Shown here: piece after piece, positions 1-6,854 of the stretch
How the letters are laid out: each line of letters starts with the position of its first letter
Position numbering within the stretch: position 1 is the first letter of the stretch
Assembly: GCA_012516935.1 (NCBI GenBank)
Contig: JAAYVZ010000154.1
Span: 1 to 34,658, forward strand
Direction: 5' to 3'
From: Holophagae bacterium
GTDB taxonomy: Bacteria > Acidobacteriota > Thermoanaerobaculia > Thermoanaerobaculales > Thermoanaerobaculaceae
DNA length: 34,658 bases
Notes under the pieces: model-generated
The model's database searches: none
Told to the model about the DNA's origin: nothing
The model's input: the letters and a program-made list of their open reading frames with translations, nothing else
Program-made: the position numbers and the translations under genes

Positions 1-343
1 CCCCACCCTCAACTCCCCCGCCACCACCCGACGTCGCCGGCACGATCTTGTCCGGGATCTCCACCGGCTGCACGACCGGTGCGTTGGCCGGCGCCTGCTG
101 CACCACCGCCTTGGGTGCCGCAGCAGCGGCCTTGGGGGGCGCGGGCGGCGGCGGCGGTGGCGGTGGAGCGGCGTAGAAGCTCACCTGCAGCGGCGGCTCG
201 GGTACCTCACTCACCTGCCACACCTGGGCAAGGAGATAGCCGCCAATGGCAGCGACGTGGATAATGACGGCGATCGGCAGGGTGAGCAACTGGTTCTTGT
301 TGCGCTTCTGCTTCTTGGATGCGATCAGGTTCTCCTCGAACAT
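1..343 (-). CDS. TonB-family energy transducer, N-terminal part (cut by window edge)
   Basis: The minus-strand frame opens with ATG at 343 and runs off the left edge without a stop, so only about 114 residues are visible. It has a short basic start (MFEENLIASKKQKRNKNQ), one hydrophobic membrane anchor at about residues 19-42, then a proline run (eight prolines) and Ala/Pro/Val/Gln-rich sequence. That is the usual N-terminal layout of TonB: an inner-membrane anchor followed by a periplasm-spanning Pro-rich arm. A G-rich Shine-Dalgarno (GGGGGAG) lies just before the start, and the gene follows the TPR lipoprotein by 13 bases, so the two are probably co-transcribed. TonB proteins pass proton-motive energy from ExbB/ExbD to outer-membrane receptors. 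The C-terminal TonB domain is outside the window, so another Pro-rich membrane-anchored protein is not excluded. Confidence 0.75.
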   Translation of the reverse strand, partial: MFEENLIASKKQKRNKNQLLTLPIAVIIHVAAIGGYLLAQVWQVSEVPEPPLQVSFYAAPPPPPPPPAPPKAAAAAPKAVVQQAPANAPVVQPVEIPDKIVPATSGGGGGVEGG

Positions 344-356
344 GGCTCCCCCGTCC

Positions 357-1178
357 TCACTTGGCGCCGAAGCCCGAGCCTTGCGCCTTCAGCCTCTCAC
401 GCAGGTCCATGGCCTTCGTGCGGAACTCCTCGGCCTTGTCGAAGTACTGGGTCTTGAGGGCCTCGTCGGTCTGCAGCTTGGCCTTCTCGCGGTAGAGGAG
501 GTTGGTGTAGACCATCGCCTCGAAGTAGTCGGGGTTGAGCTGCAAAGCCTTGTCCGCCGACTCCAACCCCATCTCGACGAACTGCGACCGCTCCTCGGGA
601 GTGATGCTTGCATCCCGGAACGCCTTGTCCCAGCAGTAGACGGAGACGAGGTAGTAGGGCTCCGCATCGGCGTTGGGGATGTGCGCCTTGACCCACTCAT
701 AGGCCTGGGGGATCCGCTGAGTCCGCAGGTAAATCGAGACAATGGCCTTGTGGCTCTTGAGGTCCCCCGGGGTCTTCTTGACCTCGGCCTCGAGGTACTT
801 GAGCACCTCGTCGAACTTTCCGGCGTTGACGTAGGTTCCGACCAGGAACTCTTGCGCCTTGACGTCGTCCGGATAGGCGGCCAGATACTTCTTGAAGGCG
901 TCGATGGCGACCTCGGCGAAGTCCTGGTTCTCCTTGGTATCGACGCCGGGACGGTACAGCGTCATGGCGCTCAGGGCCACCGATCGCCACGCGAACTTCA
1001 GGCTCGGATCGAGCTGCAGCCCCTTCTGGAATTGAATGAGAGCATCCCTGTACTTCTCGTTCTTGTAGTGCTGGTTGCCCTTATTGAGCTCGATACGGGC
1101 CTTGAGGGTATCGCAGCCGCTGAGCGAGAGCGCTGCGACCAGCACCATCAGGATTGGGGGAACGGCGACCTTGCGCAT
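357..1178 (-). CDS. TPR-repeat lipoprotein
   Basis: A 273-residue protein with a lipoprotein signal peptide: basic MRK, a hydrophobic stretch, and lipobox L-S-G-C with Cys22 as the lipidation site. The rest is helical tetratricopeptide-type repeats, with recurring patterns such as N-K-G-N-Q-H-Y-K-N-E-K-Y-R-D-A near the start and further units ending in A-x-x-L-x-P. The start at 1178 was chosen because GGAGGAAA sits just upstream and the signal peptide begins there; the frame is open for 40 more codons upstream, but those encode no signal sequence. TPR lipoproteins are usually protein-interaction scaffolds in the periplasm or outer membrane. Placement directly before tonB suggests a role around TonB-dependent transport or envelope assembly, which is inference. 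No catalytic motif is visible. Confidence 0.85.
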   Translation of the reverse strand: MRKVAVPPILMVLVAALSLSGCDTLKARIELNKGNQHYKNEKYRDALIQFQKGLQLDPSLKFAWRSVALSAMTLYRPGVDTKENQDFAEVAIDAFKKYLAAYPDDVKAQEFLVGTYVNAGKFDEVLKYLEAEVKKTPGDLKSHKAIVSIYLRTQRIPQAYEWVKAHIPNADAEPYYLVSVYCWDKAFRDASITPEERSQFVEMGLESADKALQLNPDYFEAMVYTNLLYREKAKLQTDEALKTQYFDKAEEFRTKAMDLRERLKAQGSGFGAK

Positions 1179-1640
1179 ACCGGCTTTCCTCCAAAAGGGA
1201 GCAATCAATGGGATGTCGCAGACTGGCTCGCGGACGCAAAAGGAAAGCGACCTTCTGTTCCCTGGCAGCATCTCTGCGTCAACCTCAGGTCTCCTCACGC
1301 GGCGGCTGATCTCCAGTAACGGCTAACTGCTGGTGACTCCAGAGGGCGACAGCTATCCAATCCGGTACCCCAATGCTGGCAACCGCCCGTTTGGAAGCCC
1401 TCCTCCTACGCCCGGCACACTATGCGACTGGCCCGGGAGGATGTCAAGAGCCGACCGCCCCCCGTCTGCCCGGTTGAGGGCCGCGGGCTTCTCACCGCGC
1501 CCCAACCCCGCACACCCACTGCCCATACCTTCTTCTCCCCCGTGTGGCCAGATCTTGACGCCATCATCAGCCGACGCGGACGCCACCGAAGCCAACCGCC
1601 GTCTCGCTACAAAGCGTGCAAGTCGCAGCTTCGAGGTAGG

Positions 1641-1669
1641 TTGGCGGCTTCCCCCGGATGAGGTACCAT
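1641..1669 (+). promoter_or_regulatory. Putative leaderless promoter of the microcompartment operon
   Basis: TTGGCG (1641-1646) and TACCAT (1664-1669) each match the sigma70 -35 and -10 hexamers at four of six positions and are separated by exactly 17 bases. The -10 end lies seven bases before the ATG at 1677, so transcription would begin at or next to the start codon. There is no convincing Shine-Dalgarno for the fusion gene. Both hexamers are weak, so this is a candidate only. Confidence 0.4.
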
Positions 1670-1673
1670 CCGG
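1654..1673. repeat. Inverted repeat covering the putative -10 of the BMC operon
   Basis: A perfect seven-base inverted repeat, CCGGATG and CATCCGG, flanks a six-base centre (AGGTAC) and ends three bases before the rpiB-deoC start codon. It overlaps the candidate -10 element, where a repressor would block RNA polymerase. If the mRNA starts further upstream, it could instead fold as a hairpin over the initiation region. No regulator gene is adjacent, so its use is unknown. Confidence 0.45.
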
Positions 1674-1676
1674 CCC

Positions 1677-2903
1677 ATGAAGCATCCGCTCACCGTCGCG
1701 CTCGGCGCCGACCACGGTGGCTTCGAGCTCAAGCAACGCCTCACGCAGCTCCTTGCCGGCCTGGGCCATCGGGTCGAGGACTGCGGGACCACCGGCAAGG
1801 ACCCGGTCGACTACCCGCTCTTCGCCGCCGAGGTCGCCCGCCGAGTGGCGAGCGGTCGGTGCGAGCTCGGGATCATGGTCGACGGAGCCGGCATCGGCTC
1901 GGCCATGGCGGCCAACAAGATCCCCGGCGTTCTGGCAGCCGCCTGCTACACCGAGGCGCTCGCCCGCAACGCCCGCGAGCACAACGGCGCGAACGTGCTG
2001 ACGCTCGGCGCGGCACACGTCGATACCTCCCTCGCAGAGGCCATTGTCCGCGTCTTCCTGGCCGCAGAGTGCACCGAGGAGCGCCACCGGCGCCGGGTCC
2101 AGCAGATCCGCGACCTGGAGGCGGGGACGGCCGAGCTTTCGGGGGAGGACGTCCGGCGCATCGCGGACCGCGTGAAGCAGCTTCTGGCGGGCGGCCAGGG
2201 CGCCACTCGGCCCGCCCTTCCGCCGGCCGAGCTGGCGAAGCTCATCGACCACACCCTGCTGCGGCCCGATGCCACCCGCAGCGACGTCGAGAAGCTCTGC
2301 CGCGAGGCGGTCCAGCATCACTTCTTCTCGGTCTGCGTCAACCCGGCCCATGTGCCGCTCGCCGCCTCGCTGGTGCGCGGCACCTCGGTGAAGGTGTGCG
2401 CGGTGGTCGGCTTCCCGCTCGGGGCACAGACGTCCGAGATCAAGGCCCTCGAAGCCCGGCGCGCCATCCGCGAGGGCGCCCGCGAGATCGACATGGTCAT
2501 CAACATCGGCGCCCTCAAGGGCGGCGACGATGAGCTGGTGCTGCGCGACATCCGCGCGGTCGTCGAGGCGTGCAAGGACGGCCGGGCACTCTCCAAGGTC
2601 ATCTTGGAGACGGTTTTGCTGACCGACGAAGAGAAGGTCCGCGCCTGTGAGCTGTCGATGCGGGCCGGAGCCGACTTCGTGAAGACCTCGACCGGGTTCT
2701 CCTCGGGCGGCGCGACGGCCGAGGACATCGTGCTGATGGCCCGCACCGTGGCGCCGCGCCGGTTGGGCGTGAAAGCCTCTGGCGGGGTCCGCACCTACGC
2801 CGACGCGGTGCGGATGCTCGAGGCCGGAGCCACGCGCATCGGCTCGTCCAACAGCGTCAAGATCGTCGAAGAGGCCGCCAGGCTGGCCGGCGGCAAGGGG
2901 TGA
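1677..2903 (+). CDS. RpiB-DeoC fusion: sugar-phosphate isomerase plus deoxyribose-phosphate aldolase, BMC core enzyme
   Basis: A 408-residue fusion. Residues 1-147 are an RpiB/LacAB isomerase domain (ADHGGFELK near 11-19, DYPLFA, AANKIPG, REHN with His102 equivalent to E. coli His99). The position of the E. coli catalytic Cys66 is Asp69 (V-D-G-A-G-I-G), so the activity may be altered. Residues 183-408 are a class I DeoC aldolase: Asp272 in EIDMVIN, Schiff-base Lys336 in FVKTSTG, and Lys366 in VKASGGVR, so the aldolase active site looks complete. The linker contains a helix at about 153-171 ([17 protein letters not shown]) that resembles the dehydrogenase N-terminus encoded downstream. The expected reaction is 2-deoxyribose-5-phosphate to glyceraldehyde-3-phosphate plus acetaldehyde. 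It is the first gene of the shell operon, four bases before a BMC-T gene. Whether the isomerase half uses ribose-5-phosphate or another sugar phosphate is open. Confidence 0.93.
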   Translation: MKHPLTVALGADHGGFELKQRLTQLLAGLGHRVEDCGTTGKDPVDYPLFAAEVARRVASGRCELGIMVDGAGIGSAMAANKIPGVLAAACYTEALARNAREHNGANVLTLGAAHVDTSLAEAIVRVFLAAECTEERHRRRVQQIRDLEAGTAELSGEDVRRIADRVKQLLAGGQGATRPALPPAELAKLIDHTLLRPDATRSDVEKLCREAVQHHFFSVCVNPAHVPLAASLVRGTSVKVCAVVGFPLGAQTSEIKALEARRAIREGAREIDMVINIGALKGGDDELVLRDIRAVVEACKDGRALSKVILETVLLTDEEKVRACELSMRAGADFVKTSTGFSSGGATAEDIVLMARTVAPRRLGVKASGGVRTYADAVRMLEAGATRIGSSNSVKIVEEAARLAGGKG

Positions 2904-2907
2904 GGTC

Positions 2908-3540
2908 ATGACTGAGCTGCGTTGCTATGTGTTCATCGACTCGCTCCAACCCCAGCACGCGTCGTTCGTGGCCTCGGTGGCGCAGGGGTTCCTCCCCACC
3001 CCGGGCCAGGCGGCGCTGTTCGTGGAGATCGCGCCGGGCATGGACATCATGCGGGTGACCGACGTGGCGCTCAAGGCAACCGACGTGCGCCCCGGCATGC
3101 TCATCATCGAGCGCCTTTACGGCATGCTCGAGCTGCACTCCGATTCGCAAGCCGACGTCCGGCAGGCAGGGGCGGCGATCCTCTCCGCCCTGGGCGTGGA
3201 GGAAGAGGATCGGATCAAGCCCGAGGTGGTCTCGAGCCAGATCGTCCGCAACCTCTCGCCGTACCACGCCCAGCTCATCAACCGCTCCCGCCACGGCGAT
3301 ATGATCCTCCCAGGGCAGACGCTGTACGTGATGGAGGTGGCGCCGGCCGGGTACGCCGCGATCGCCGCCAACGAGGCCGAAAAAGCGGCCAACATCAATA
3401 TCCTCGAGGTGCGTGCGATCGGCAGCTTCGGACGTCTGTACCTCGGGGGCGAGGAGAAGGATATCGATATCGGCTACCGGGCCGCCGAGGCCGCAATCGC
3501 TGCGATCAAGGGCCGACCCGGGCGCGGCAGCGAGCGCTGA
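2908..3540 (+). CDS. BMC-T tandem-domain shell protein (CsoS1D-like appearance)
   Basis: A 210-residue protein built of two bacterial-microcompartment domains, about 1-95 and 105-205. It begins [18 protein letters not shown] and carries [10 protein letters not shown] in the first half and A-A-N-E-A-E-K-A-A and [10 protein letters not shown] in the second. This resembles, from memory, tandem shell proteins of Haliangium ochraceum that form trimers able to stack face to face. Such trimers have large, possibly gated central pores for bulky metabolites such as sugar phosphates or CoA. The start follows the rpiB-deoC stop by four bases with a modest GTGAGG ribosome site. The stacking class is judged by resemblance only. 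Confidence 0.9.
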   Translation: MTELRCYVFIDSLQPQHASFVASVAQGFLPTPGQAALFVEIAPGMDIMRVTDVALKATDVRPGMLIIERLYGMLELHSDSQADVRQAGAAILSALGVEEEDRIKPEVVSSQIVRNLSPYHAQLINRSRHGDMILPGQTLYVMEVAPAGYAAIAANEAEKAANINILEVRAIGSFGRLYLGGEEKDIDIGYRAAEAAIAAIKGRPGRGSER

Positions 3541-3558
3541 GGAGCGGCCAGATCAGCG

Positions 3559-3566
3559 AAGGAGGT
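3559..3566 (+). promoter_or_regulatory. Strong Shine-Dalgarno for the BMC-H gene
   Basis: AAGGAGGT lies five bases before the ATG at 3572 and is the best ribosome-binding site in the operon. The downstream enzyme and later shell genes rely on overlapping stops and starts instead. This fits the need for hexamer protein in large excess over pentamers and cargo. Confidence 0.7.
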
Positions 3567-3571
3567 AGGCA

Positions 3572-3871
3572 ATGACCGAGGCGTTGGGCATGATCGAAAC
3601 CAGGTCCTTTCCGGCCGTGGTGGAGGCCGCCGATGCGGCCGTCAAGGCCGCCAAGGTGGCGCTCGTCTCGTACGAGAAGACCGGCGGCGGTTACGTGACC
3701 GTGATCATCCGGGGCGACGTGGCGGCCGTGAAGGCGGGGTGCGACGCCGCCCAGATCGCGGCCGGCCGCGTGGGCGAGCTGGTCGCCGTTCACATCATCG
3801 CGCGTCCACACCAGAACGTCGATCTCGTCCTGCCGCTGGGTCGCCAAGAGGAGGCGCAGGGCTCGCAATAG
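3572..3871 (+). CDS. BMC-H hexameric shell protein
   Basis: A 99-residue single BMC domain of the PduA/CsoS1A kind. It shows the family signature A-L-G-M-I-E-T-R[10 protein letters not shown], the edge Lys25 (AAVKAAK), [10 protein letters not shown], and the I-A-R-P-H turn with Arg78 near the hexamer edge. Hexamers tile the facets of the polyhedral shell. The pore loop reads K-T-G-G-G-Y, so the residue equivalent to PduA Ser40 is Gly39, which should give a wider or less polar pore. This is the only BMC-H gene in the window, so it probably builds most of the facet area. Confidence 0.95.
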   Translation: MTEALGMIETRSFPAVVEAADAAVKAAKVALVSYEKTGGGYVTVIIRGDVAAVKAGCDAAQIAAGRVGELVAVHIIARPHQNVDLVLPLGRQEEAQGSQ

Positions 3872-3910
3872 GCGCGCGACGCCGGGTGGCTGCATGGGAA
3901 GGGGTGAGAG

Positions 3911-4198
3911 ATGGTCCTTGCCAAGGTGGTGGGAACCGTCGTGGCGACCCGCAAGGAGCCTTCGCTCGACGGCCTCAAGCTGTTGCTCGTGCGGCCGCTC
4001 GACGAGGAAGGGCGCGCACTCGGCGCCCACCTCGTCGCCGCCGATGCGGTAGGCGCTGGCCCCGACGAGATCGTGCTCATCGCCTCGGGGAGCTCGGCTC
4101 GGCAAACGGTGGCAACCGACAAGCGGCCAGTGGATGCCGTGGTAATGGCGATCGTCGACTCGTGGGCCATCGACGGGCAGACCAAGTACAGGAAATGA
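3911..4198 (+). CDS. BMC-P pentameric vertex protein (EutN/CcmL family), copy 1
   Basis: A 95-residue EutN/CcmL-type protein: [15 protein letters not shown] at the start, L-L-L-V-R-P-L-D in the centre, A-A-D-A-V-G-A-G, and the D-A-V-V-M-A-I-V-D end motif. Pentamers cap the vertices of BMC shells. The gene follows BMC-H by 39 bases, and its last codons overlap the dehydrogenase start (ATGA at 4195-4198), giving translational coupling. It is one of three divergent BMC-P paralogues here. Confidence 0.93.
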   Translation: MVLAKVVGTVVATRKEPSLDGLKLLLVRPLDEEGRALGAHLVAADAVGAGPDEIVLIASGSSARQTVATDKRPVDAVVMAIVDSWAIDGQTKYRK

Positions 4199-5631
4199 CG
4201 ACGCGCCTGTCGGACCGTGAGATCGAGGCCATCGCGCGGCGGATCGCGGGCGACCTCGCCGTCCCGGAGGCGGGGAAGCCCACCGGCACGGTGGTGCAAC
4301 CTGGTGCCGTCGGCCTCTTCCCCAGCGTCGACGAGGCCGTGGCAGCGGCCCACGTGGCCCAGCCGTCGTTCGTGGCTCTCCCTCTCGCCACGCGGGCGCG
4401 GATCATCGCCGCGATCCGGGTGGCGATGCTCGCTGCCGCCGAGGAGCTGGCTCGGACCGCCCACCGTGAGACCGGACTCGGTCGGGTCAGCGACAAGGTC
4501 GTGAAAAACCGCCTGGTCACCGAGAAAACGCCGGGTCTCGAGGATCTCGAGCCGGTCGCGGTGTCGGGCGATCACGGCCTGACGCTCACGGAGCCAGCGC
4601 CGTTCGGCGTCATCGGCGCCATCACCCCGTGCACCAACCCCACCTCGACCATCATCTGCAACACCATCGGCATGATCGCAGCGGGCAACACCGTGGTGTT
4701 CAACGTCCATCCGACGGCCAGGGAATGCTCGATGCACACCGTGGTGCTGCTCAACAAGGCGATCGTCGCTGCCGGTGGCCCACCCAACGTCGTGACGTGC
4801 GTGTCGGCCTCGAGCATCGAGACGGCCAGTCAGCTCATGCAGCATCGCGGCATCCGCCTGCTCGTCGTGACCGGCGGCGGTGGGGTCGTCAAGGCAGCGA
4901 TGGCCTCGGGCAAGCGAGCGATCTGCGCCGGACCGGGCAACCCACCGGCGGTGGTCGACGAGACGGCCGACCTCGACAAGGCGGCTCGCGACGTGGTCGC
5001 CGGAGCGTCGACCGACAACAACATCATCTGCGTCGACGAGAAGGAGGTTCTGGTCACCGCGGCCGCCGCTGACACCTTCCTCGCCGCCCTGCGCCGGCTC
5101 GAGGTCGTGGTGCTCGGCCCGCACCAGCTTCCGGCCCTGGAGAAAGTCGTCTTCGCTCGGCAGCACGGGCCCCGCCACGAGGCCGAGATCAACCGCGAGC
5201 TGATCGGGCGCAACGCCAACGTGATCCTGGGCAAGCTGGGCATCTCGGCGCCCGACTCCCTGCGCCTCGTCGTGGTCGAGGTCGACGTCGACCACCCCTT
5301 GCTGTGGACCGAGCAGATGATGCCGGTGCTGCCGATCTGTCGCGTCCCCAACGCCGACTTCGCCATCGACCTCGCGGTGCAGGTCGAGGGTGGCAACCGA
5401 CACACCTCCGTGATGCACTCCCGCCACCTCGACCGCCTGAGTCGGATGGCCCGGCTCTGCGATTGCAGCATCTTCGTCAAGAACGGCCGGTCACAGGCGG
5501 GGCTCGGCCTGGATGGCGAGGGCGTCTGCTCGTTCACCATCGCCAGCCCTACCGGCGAGGGTCTCACCACTCCGCGCAGCTTTTCCCGGCAACGGCGATG
5601 CGTGCTCGTGGATCACTTCCGGATCACCTGA
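4195..5631 (+). CDS. CoA-acylating aldehyde dehydrogenase (EutE/PduP type), BMC cargo
   Basis: A 478-residue member of the acylating aldehyde dehydrogenase family. Landmarks are [14 protein letters not shown] at about 132-145, the P-C-T-N-P-T-S-T motif after it, and catalytic Cys279 in [12 protein letters not shown]. It would convert acetaldehyde from the aldolase to acetyl-CoA with NAD+ and CoA. The first 21 residues ([17 protein letters not shown] from position 5) form an amphipathic helix followed by a Pro/Gly-rich linker, the usual layout of an encapsulation peptide. The start at 4195 was chosen because it overlaps the BMC-P stop as ATGA and gives the family length; the frame is open further upstream only as a shadow of the shell genes. 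It is the only oxidoreductase in the operon. Confidence 0.93.
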   Translation: MTTRLSDREIEAIARRIAGDLAVPEAGKPTGTVVQPGAVGLFPSVDEAVAAAHVAQPSFVALPLATRARIIAAIRVAMLAAAEELARTAHRETGLGRVSDKVVKNRLVTEKTPGLEDLEPVAVSGDHGLTLTEPAPFGVIGAITPCTNPTSTIICNTIGMIAAGNTVVFNVHPTARECSMHTVVLLNKAIVAAGGPPNVVTCVSASSIETASQLMQHRGIRLLVVTGGGGVVKAAMASGKRAICAGPGNPPAVVDETADLDKAARDVVAGASTDNNIICVDEKEVLVTAAAADTFLAALRRLEVVVLGPHQLPALEKVVFARQHGPRHEAEINRELIGRNANVILGKLGISAPDSLRLVVVEVDVDHPLLWTEQMMPVLPICRVPNADFAIDLAVQVEGGNRHTSVMHSRHLDRLSRMARLCDCSIFVKNGRSQAGLGLDGEGVCSFTIASPTGEGLTTPRSFSRQRRCVLVDHFRIT

Positions 5632-6239
5632 TGAAAGCGGTCGCCGCCATCGCCGTTGTGGAGTTCCAGGAGATCCCGGCTGGCGTCGCCGCCACCGATG
5701 CGATGGTCAAGCGTGCTCCGATCGCTTTCGTGCGCTCCGGGTCGGTGACCAGAGGGCGGTTCCTCACCCTCATCGGTGGCAGCACGGCCGCCGTCGCGGA
5801 GGCTGTCAAGGCTGGCCTCGAAGCCGGCGCGGCCGCCGTCTTGGACCACGTCTTCCTGGCCGATGTGCACCCGCACCTGCTGGCCGGGATCGAAGGAAAA
5901 CGGCGGATCCCGCACGCGGCGTTGTGCCTGCTCGAAACCGACACCGTGGCGTCGGCGGTGCGCGCTGCCGAGCGGGCCCTCAAGGGCGCCCACGTCGAGC
6001 TGGCTGAGATCCGGCTCGCGGACTCGGGGCTGGCCGGCAAAGGCCTCGTCGTGCTGACCGGTGAGCTTCACGACCTCGAGGCCGCGGTCGAGCTAGCGAC
6101 AGACGAGCTGGCGAGCCTGGGCTCGGCCTTGCGGGTACGGATCATCGCCGGGCCCCACGGCGCCACGCTCGAGCAGGCGGCGCCCTTGACCCGGTTCGAC
6201 CATGCTCCCCTGGTGGAGCTGGAGGGGGAGAAGGGCTGA
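5631..6239 (+). CDS. BMC-T tandem-domain shell protein, second type
   Basis: A 202-residue protein with two BMC domains (about 1-90 and 95-180). Each half has the family's A-x-D-A-x-V-K-R-A or A-x-x-A-E-R-A-L-K helix and the G-x-L-x-x-L-x-G or G-L-V-V-L-T-G strand before a helix. It is unlike the first BMC-T of the operon and resembles the single-layer trimer class (PduT-like or Haliangium BMC-T1-like). The only cysteine visible is in A-A-L-C-L-L-E, so a PduT-type iron-sulfur cluster at the pore is unlikely. The ATG overlaps the dehydrogenase stop by one base, and the stop overlaps the next start by one base. Confidence 0.9.
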   Translation: MKAVAAIAVVEFQEIPAGVAATDAMVKRAPIAFVRSGSVTRGRFLTLIGGSTAAVAEAVKAGLEAGAAAVLDHVFLADVHPHLLAGIEGKRRIPHAALCLLETDTVASAVRAAERALKGAHVELAEIRLADSGLAGKGLVVLTGELHDLEAAVELATDELASLGSALRVRIIAGPHGATLEQAAPLTRFDHAPLVELEGEKG

Positions 6240-6523
6240 TGCTTCTCGGGCGCGTCATCGGCACCGTGATTCCCTGCGTCGTCTACGAGGGCCTGCGCGG
6301 GGTACCGATGCTGGTCGTGCAGCCGCTCGACCGCGAGGGCCGGCCCCGAGGGCGAGCGATCGTGGCTGCCGACCCGACCCGCATGGCCGGCCCCGGCGAG
6401 CTGGTCTACTTCGAGGGTGGACGAGAAGCTGCGCTGTTGCTCGAGCCGTCTTTCGTCCCCGTGGACCACGCGATCGTCGGCATCGTCGATGGCTTCTCCC
6501 GCGCCCCCGGAGGTACCGCATGA
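6239..6523 (+). CDS. BMC-P pentameric vertex protein, copy 2
   Basis: A 94-residue EutN/CcmL-family protein: M-L-L-G-R-V-I-G-T-V-I-P-C-V start, M-L-V-V-Q-P-L-D-R-E-G centre, V-A-A-D-P, and D-H-A-I-V-G-I-V-D end. It overlaps its neighbours at both ends by one and four bases. It has a longer loop around residues 45-65 than copy 3 and shares the Q/R-P-L-D core with copy 1. It would form a vertex pentamer; why three types are needed is unknown. Confidence 0.92.
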   Translation: MLLGRVIGTVIPCVVYEGLRGVPMLVVQPLDREGRPRGRAIVAADPTRMAGPGELVYFEGGREAALLLEPSFVPVDHAIVGIVDGFSRAPGGTA

Positions 6524-6783
6524 TCGTCGGGCGGGTCGCTGGGGAGCTCACCTCCACCATCAACCACCCATTCTTCGACGGCCGTACGCTGCTGATCGTC
6601 GACCGCGAGACGCCCGACGGCGAGCCTACAGGTGACTATCTCGTGGCTGTGGACACCGTCGGGGCGGGCCGTGGGCAGCGCGTCCTGGTCCTCGACGAGG
6701 GCAACGGCGCCCGCCAGATCGTTGGCTGTTCGACTGCCCCACTCCGATCGGTCGTCGTCGGCATCGTCGACGCTCTCGGGTGA
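6520..6783 (+). CDS. BMC-P pentameric vertex protein, copy 3
   Basis: An 87-residue EutN/CcmL-family protein and the last gene of the shell operon. It starts M-I-V-G-R-V-A-G-E-L-T-S-T, has L-L-I-V-D-R-E in the centre and V-A-V-D-T-V-G-A-G, and ends V-V-V-G-I-V-D-A-L-G. The ATG at 6520 overlaps the preceding stop by four bases; AGGT lies a few bases upstream. No clear terminator hairpin was seen between it and the convergent gene ending at 6855. Confidence 0.92.
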   Translation: MIVGRVAGELTSTINHPFFDGRTLLIVDRETPDGEPTGDYLVAVDTVGAGRGQRVLVLDEGNGARQIVGCSTAPLRSVVVGIVDALG

Positions 6784-6854
6784 CCACGCGTCTTTTCCCG
6801 GCTGGCCGCAGGCTCAGGCGCCGTCCGACCTGCCCAGCCAGCACGGTGACACCG

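Larger units (their letters stand above)
1179..1676. other. 498-bp intergenic region between divergent operons
   Basis: No credible gene lies here. The long minus-strand open frame crossing it is an antisense shadow of the rpiB-deoC fusion. The region must hold the promoters of the TPR/tonB unit (minus) and the microcompartment operon (plus). The plus-strand candidate is at its right edge and is listed separately. A TTGACG at 1555-1560 has no fitting -10 hexamer. I found no tRNA, riboswitch-like fold or terminator with a T-run. Confidence 0.6.

Noticed and set aside
1555-1583. TTGACG as a -35 for the BMC operon
   Set aside because: No -10-like hexamer occurs 16-18 bases downstream.
1353-2909. 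Long minus-strand open frame opposite the rpiB-deoC fusion
   Set aside because: It is antisense to a gene with clear family motifs, and its product is Arg/Gly/Ala/His-rich with no recognisable domain; such frames are common in G+C-rich DNA.
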